64,000 bases of DNA from Stenogyne calaminthoides (Eukaryota; Streptophyta; Magnoliopsida; Lamiales; Lamiaceae). This document shows, one piece after another, positions 58,778 to 64,000 of the stretch. Position numbers and translations under genes: made by a program. Position 1 is the stretch's first letter. Every line of letters begins with the position of its first letter. Location: NCBI GenBank assembly GCA_037126765.1, contig JBBCBC010000019.1:27798222-27862221 (forward strand), in the 5' to 3' direction. Under the pieces are notes generated by a model, which was given only the letters and a program-made list of their open reading frames with translations, ran no database searches and had not been told where the DNA came from.

Positions 58778-59953
58778 TGTTGATATTTTAACTGCAATCG
58801 TAAAGAAATTGATATGTACGGAATTAAAAAACACAAATTTGTTGACTCAATTCGTCAGAAATGGCTACGTCTATTGGCACTATACCAAACCAAAAGATTT
58901 ACTAATATTTTCGATGACAAGAAACTAATATGTACAATTAATCATATGAGTATTGATACCCGAAGCTGTGTCGAAATCCTAAATGCCCAATTGGATCACC
59001 AAAATTTGGGACGTGAAACAGTTGATTTGGCTTCATAACCCAACAATGAGATGGTTCAATTGAGCTACGACGTCTGAGCTGGACATGAGTCCACTCCGTA
59101 ACTGGTTGGATTGTTGGGAGCAACAGTTACAACATTTGAATTCAGTTTTTGAAACCTGATTTAATTAATGATCATTACTAGACGATACACATAATTAATG
59201 AAGAAGTGATCATTAATATATTTTCCTACTTATGTGTCCAACTTTATTTGGTGCAACAACCAAAACAGTTGATGGAGAATAATGGCAAAAGCGAAAGCAA
59301 GAAACATGAAATTCGTGAATGACTACATTTTGTTATACACTGTATGCTTCAAATTAATTGAATGCCTGTATACTCACACTCACACATTTCTGATGTGTGT
59401 GGTTCATCAATTGATATTTCTATAATTAAGTAAGAATATAAATTTATGAATTAAATAACATTGTAAATATGATCGGTTTAACGTATATGGCTACCATAAT
59501 GAGTTTTTATCTAGTTGTTTCCTGTGATGACTTTTCAAATGTAGGATGTCTTGGTTTAGAGTAATGAGAATCATTTTCATTAAGGCATCACTTGATTGCT
59601 ATGAATACAGGTCTAACAGTGGTATTGATAAAATTATGAGAACACTTGGTAGAGGTGAATACGGGCGTACTAATTTCCTCAGGATCCGGATTTTATCTCC
59701 CCGCCCCGGCACGTATTACGCCCTTTTCACTGTTCCCCTCCTGACAATTTAATGCCCCCCCCCCTCGAAGGTATTCGACAAGTATGGCTTCCACAGTGTA
59801 ATTCTTGGGTCCATTTTGCCCCTCCCACGATTATTATAGGTTTATCTCCTCATTTTTTTTCATTTTCTCTACATTGTATTCTACCTTACAAAGCGTTTTT
59901 CAGTTTCGCCAAAATCTAGGGTTTCAATTTTGCCATCGATAGAGGAATTAATC
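58778..59953. other. Intergenic DNA, no recognised gene
   Basis: A 74-codon open frame at 58814-59038 and short frames near 59546 have no family resemblance, and I do not call them genes. A poly-C run lies at 59754-59763. From about 59860 the sequence becomes pyrimidine-rich and is probably upstream sequence of the gene(s) to the right. Confidence 0.45.
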
Positions 59954-60163
59954 ATGGAAGTTGCTGTAGCTACCATCATTCCGTCGCCGACGCTCTTCAA
60001 TTGTACCGGAGAAATTGGTGGCTTTATCAGTGTACAAAGGGAACCTCCACAAAGTGGGGGACGTAGGGCGGCGTTGGGCGACGCCAACCCCCAAAATGTC
60101 GCTCAAGCACCAGCTCTCATGAAATGCTTTGCCAGACTCAGTTTGCAGGGTCGATGGGGGTAA
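59954..60163 (+). CDS. Possible small ORF, unrecognised
   Basis: A 69-codon frame starts at an ATG in a reasonable context (atcatggaag), MEVAVATIIPSPTLFNCTGE, and ends QGRWG. It is GC-richer than its surroundings and lies 170 bp upstream of the CHY1-type gene. The second half is Arg/Gly/Ala-rich and looks low in complexity. It could be an upstream ORF, the stub of a lost gene, or chance. I do not recognise it. Confidence 0.25.
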   Translation: MEVAVATIIPSPTLFNCTGEIGGFISVQREPPQSGGRRAALGDANPQNVAQAPALMKCFARLSLQGRWG

Positions 60164-60333
60164 CCTACTGGTGCGGCTGAGCTGAGGCCCATTGTGCGAG
60201 AGCGTGTCAAGAAATCAAGAAATTAAGGTTTTATGAAGTGGGCGATGGCGGGTCGGGTCCTACGGGCCAGGGTTTCGTGGTGTAGCTAATTGCTATCCTT
60301 TCTACGAACAAGCAAAGCGGTTCTCAAAGCACA

Positions 60334-60543
60334 ATGGCTTCTACCAGTGAGGAAGCCGATCAGGTATTTGTATTCGTTTGCTGGAATTTCTATTTTGTGT
60401 TCCTAATTTGGATTTGTTCGTAAATCTAGTTTGGTTATGTTTAAATTGATGAATTTGGGCAGGTTTTGGTGGAGGAGAAATCATCTGTGAGGATTCTCGC
60501 GTTGAACAGGCCTAAGCACCTCAATGCACTTTCGGATGCAATG
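60334..60543 (+). CDS. 3-hydroxyisobutyryl-CoA hydrolase (CHY1-type), first two coding exons
   Basis: Exon 1, 60334-60363, codes MASTSEEADQ. Exon 2, 60463-60543, codes VLVEEKSSVRILALNRPKHL and then NALSDAM. Both junctions are phase 0 (CAG|GTATTT, GGGCAG|GTTTTG, ATG|GTATGT). This is the conserved N-terminus of plant CHY1 and relatives of the enoyl-CoA hydratase superfamily, where LNRPK-x-LNAL begins the CoA-binding fold. CHY1 acts in peroxisomal valine catabolism, hydrolysing 3-hydroxyisobutyryl-CoA. The catalytic exons and any C-terminal targeting signal lie to the right of the window. Intron 2 is at least 3.4 kb, of which 1.8 kb is solo LTR E. Which of the CHY1 paralogues this is cannot be told from 37 residues. 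Confidence 0.82.
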
Positions 60544-61731
60544 GTATGTATTGGTCAATTGGTTGCTCCTATTACATTGTTAGGGATTTTTGGTTCAATA
60601 GCAGAAGTTTTGTGATGCTTGTTTACCCATTAATTTATAGATTTGTGAAACACAATGAAATATAACAATTTTTTTGTTTAAAATCTCTATGTTTTTGCTC
60701 CGTGCTACTACAATATTTTGAGACTTCAAAATCTAGGTGGTCTTGCTTAAGTAGCCTCTGTTTTTGTCTTGCTTAAGTAGCCTATTTTGTGGTTTAAGTA
60801 GCCTATATTTTTGTCATTCATCAATAATGCTCTTGTTATATTTTTGTAACGTAGTCAAGTTGCATGAATTTCTTAGATAATGTGGTTAAATGGTGTTACC
60901 ATGTAGTTTTTCAATGAAAGGTGATTTAACCTTACTTGAGTAGTTCTTGTAGGCTCATTGTATGATAGTATAGGTAAGAGTGGATGGTGAAGATTCAACA
61001 TGTCAAGTCATTTTTTTGCTGACATTTATAAAACTTTGAAAATATAAATAAATTAATTACTGGGATGTTTCTTATAAAACTTCTTCATTACTTGAAAAGA
61101 AAAGGTATTTTCTCTGCCATTGCCTGCTACAATGATTTCTGAATTGGAGGTTTTGAAGTCAAATCTCTGGGATTTATCTGGTTAGTTCTTTGCTCTGTTT
61201 TTCTAATTGAGTTTTCTTTTCAATTTTTATTTAAGAATGTGTTTTATTTAAATTTTGAATTTGTAAGAGTTTGTTGTTATTGAAATTTAACTATACATTG
61301 GGCTTTGAATTTATTTTCATTTGTTTGGAATTTTGAAATTTTAGAGGTTGTAAAATAAATTGGGTTTTCTTGGATGTGTGTTTATTTGTGCATATAAAGT
61401 GTTACTTTAAAAAAAAAATCAAATTTTACTGAAAAAATAGTTTATAGACAATTTATAGGAGCATTCTTGTTTTCATTTGTTTAGAATTTTGAAAATTTAG
61501 TGGTTCTAACTTGTAACAAACAAGTCTCAACTTTGTGAGAGAATAAGAATATGGGCTTTCTTCTACTCATACTTTTATTATAATTTTGATGTTAAATTTT
61601 GTCTAAAGTGCTTTTTGGTTTGGTAAAGGTAACTTGAAGGAGATCAGAGATACTTCTTCTGCAAAAAAATGTTCAATTTCTTGAAAAATTGCAGTAATAC
61701 TTTTAATTATGTATCAAATTATGTATCTTAT
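60544..61731 (+). other. Intron 2 of the CHY1-type gene, left part
   Basis: T-rich, intron-like DNA. A short stretch near 61132 (atgatttctgaattggagg) superficially continues DAM with ISELE, but it lacks the expected LLELF-like sequence and a clean acceptor, so I do not call an exon. It includes a small direct repeat of gtcttgcttaagtagcct near 60740-60785. Confidence 0.55.
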
Positions 61732-63541
61732 TGTTGGGAGATGAATTTAATAAAGAAGATTTTGATTAGATCCCAAAATCCCTGAGTATGACATGTTCAG
61801 GATAATCTTGATAGTTGAGTCAGGATTCAGTTTTAGAGTGTTCAGGATGTTATTTGCACATTGTATAGTCAGCATATATAGATCAGGTTAGATTCTGAAG
61901 ATATCAAGACTCAAAGAAAATCGAGAAATCAAGACTCAAGCAGAAATCGAGAAATCAAGACTCAAGATATCACCAAGATATCATCAAGACTCAAGACTCG
62001 TAAGAAGATCAAGATCAAGATCAAGATAAGATATCAAGGCACAAGAGTTATCAAGACTCGAAGAATCTCATCAATGCTCAAGATAACCTCGAATGTTCCG
62101 AGGCACTAATAATATCTATCTGAAGGATACAATACTGAGAAAACGCGATTACTTAGAAAAATAGATATCGCCCAAGACATTCTCATGCAGACAAAAGGAA
62201 CTAAAACTAAGTGTTGTTAAGGTTATATCACTCAGAGATATTGACCAAAAAGAGCCGTTATGTTTGTCTATATTTATCAAGACAAAAGAGCCAATCGAGG
62301 AAGACAACATCAGATTTTATCGACATCGAAATGACAGTCATCAAACATGTCAAGAGTACTATGTTCCGCATCGCAAAAAGTGGTGAGTGGCTGCATGAAA
62401 AACATATTGCCTAAAACATGCAAGGGAGTGTCAAACCCTAAAAATAGCCGTTCATCACACACCATAAGAGGAAACTCATGAAGCTAACTCTTCCAACGGA
62501 TAGTTTTTCAAGAGTGGCCTTGGTGACTGCCTATAAATACTTGTGACCCTCTACATTGAAGATTACGAGAAATTTGTAAGCAACTCAAGAGCTCAAACTT
62601 ATTATTGCAAGTTGAAGCACTCGAAAACCCAAGAATTTCCCAAGTGCTTTATATTGAAGAGAGTTCATTCACTAAGCCTAGTTTTGATAAGATATATCCA
62701 AAAGCTTAGTAGAGATATCCTAGCCTTTGCATTGTTCTTAATTGTAAAGGATATCTCATCCTAGTTGGAAACCAACCAAGAAACCCCAAACCCTTTGTAA
62801 GGTAGTTTGAGTGTGATTGTTGGTGAGTTGGAGTTGTAAAGAGTTAGTAAACTACATTGAGGTAGTCAGAAAACTCTAGAGAAGAAGTGAGTAAACTATC
62901 TTGGATAGTCAGAAAGCTTGTGTGTGTTTTGAGTAAGTAAACTACAGAGGTAGTCAGAAAGCTCAAAGTAGAAAGGTTAGTAAACTACATTGAGGTAGTC
63001 AGAAAACCTTAGGAAGTGGTTAAGGAATTTTTCTGAAGGTCGGAGAAAGTGGACGTGGGAGCTTGAGTCTCTGAACCACTATAACTTGTTGTGTTATTTG
63101 CTTTCTGTACTGCATTGATTATCTGTTGCATATCTTTAACTGAAAGCATATTTTCACTGATATTCAGTTGGACTCAATCCACTGAAGTTGCATCTAACTG
63201 AATCACAACTTTAATCATTGTTTCATTAAAAGGAAGGTTTTCAGCAAAGCTCAAAACGAGTATAAACTTAGGGCCAACCATTCCGCACATCTGAGTAGTT
63301 ATCCAAGCAACTCAGGATCTCTGAAAACTCAGGCTCAGTTGGGATTATCTGAGGCTTCTGAAAGCAGCTCAGGATCACTGTCTCAGGTAGACTTTGACTC
63401 AGAGCGAACTGTATTTATCAGGGCCAAATCATCAGGATAACCTGACCCATCTGACCTCAGTGAAGAAAAGTTTAAAAAATCATTGAACACGTGTATTTCC
63501 CCCCCATACACGTGTAAGACTCGTTTGCACCAGGACCAACA
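61732..63541 (+). mobile_element. Solo LTR E of the element A/C family, 1,810 bp, in a gene intron
   Basis: Starts TGTTGGGAGATGAATTTAAT and ends TGCACCAGGACCAACA. The perfect target duplication cttat lies at 61727-61731 and 63542-63546. There is no internal sequence, so it is a solo LTR. It lies in the sense direction within intron 2 of the CHY1-type gene, and its TATA box (62532-62539) points along the gene. It is the shortest LTR of the family because its low-complexity tract (about 61880-62080) is contracted. Confidence 0.95.
62532..62539 (+). promoter_or_regulatory. TATA box in solo LTR E
   Basis: TATAAATA in the conserved context tgcctataaatacttgtgac. In this copy a functional LTR promoter would transcribe towards the missing downstream exons of the CHY1-type gene. 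Activity is not known. Confidence 0.6.
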
Positions 63542-64000
63542 CTTATTATAGATTGAATATTTTAAAACTCTGACCTCCCCTTTTTTTACTTCCAGAAATT
63601 CAAATTCACATCCTCAATACTACATAATTAGTCCATACTAGATTCTTCTACTTCATACCGAATATAATAACTTGTTCTTTGCACAATTTTTAGCAATTTA
63701 TGCTAACCCTCATTATTTGTCAACAAAAATTCTATCTAGGAACCAATTCTTGTGACTCAATTGGTGAGGGAAACTGCCAATGTCAGGAATTCACTCAATC
63801 AGGGTACGTATCACTAGTTATTATTTTATACCTTCTCCTAACGAAGAGAAGCTTATTTTATTTTAAAGTAATCAGTTTATCGCTATTGATTTTGTTTAAG
63901 AAACTATAACTGCAAGGTGATAGTATCATGATTTAATAGTACTGTTTGACGACAGGCCTAGTGAGTATGTATTAAGCATCAAGGTGTAAATTGAATTAAT
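63542..64000 (+). other. Intron 2 continuation, no exon recognised
   Basis: AT-rich sequence after the solo LTR. A stretch at 63740-63800 (ctcaattggtgagggaaact) has an open frame and a possible donor gggtacgta, but it matches no CHY1 segment I know. It remains unassigned. Confidence 0.4.

Noticed and set aside
58814..59038. A 74-codon gene downstream of the SINE
   Set aside because: No recognisable domain, no promoter or splice context, and it is in AT-rich DNA where such frames arise by chance.
61132..61185. Third coding exon of the CHY1-type gene
   Set aside because: Only ISELE resembles the expected continuation; the rest does not match the family, and the splice acceptor is poor.

Overview
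This window is nuclear DNA of a flowering plant, most likely a eudicot. The AT-rich intergenic DNA, the spliced plant genes (F-box/FBD, LOB-domain, CHY1-type hydrolase), and the Copia, CACTA, hAT, Stowaway-like and SINE elements all point that way. Nothing bacterial, viral-free-living or organellar was seen. I cannot name the species.

Layout. 1-5,300: intergenic DNA with short tandem duplications, a dead F-box gene (2,430-3,296) and a 551-bp non-autonomous hAT element (4,469-5,019) with a perfect 8-bp target duplication. 5,332-8,100: an intact three-exon F-box/FBD gene on the minus strand, with a decayed second copy of its 5' end just upstream. 8,300-11,700: MITEs and a tRNA-derived SINE. 11,751-12,794: an intact two-exon LBD (LOB domain) transcription-factor gene, minus strand.

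13,504-56,364 is a nest of transposons. Element A (14,316-26,628, minus) is a Sirevirus-like Copia element with 3' LTR, PPT, a very large extra ORF after pol, RT/RNase H, integrase, protease and gag, but no 5' LTR. A second copy of A's left host flank follows. It carries an inserted 4,982-bp CACTA transposon (26,645-31,626, TNPA-like plus Ulp1-like) and a solo LTR (B, 32,430-34,357) with the same GATAA target site as A. Element C (38,765-53,515, plus, 14,751 bp) is a full-length relative of A with both LTRs, tRNA-iMet primer site, PPT and TSD TCTTC. It lies inside the gag region of an older Copia element D (minus, 5' LTR 54,639-56,364).

56,365-64,000: intergenic DNA with a Stowaway-like MITE and a SINE with a 19-bp target duplication, then the first two coding exons of a CHY1-type 3-hydroxyisobutyryl-CoA hydrolase gene (60,334-60,543). 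Its second intron holds another solo LTR of the A/C family (E, 61,732-63,541, TSD CTTAT).

The two most notable points are these. (1) The A/C family carries a conserved extra gene of about 1,100 codons between pol and the 3' LTR, preceded in A by five 28-bp palindromic repeats. (2) Patches of the retroelement sequence differ from their sister copies almost only at CAG/CTG triplets, which look collapsed towards CG. This resembles a sequencing error linked to CHG methylation rather than evolution, and it explains many apparent frameshifts. The duplicated flank with a full element in one copy and a solo LTR in the other may be a real ectopic duplication or two haplotypes joined in the assembly.
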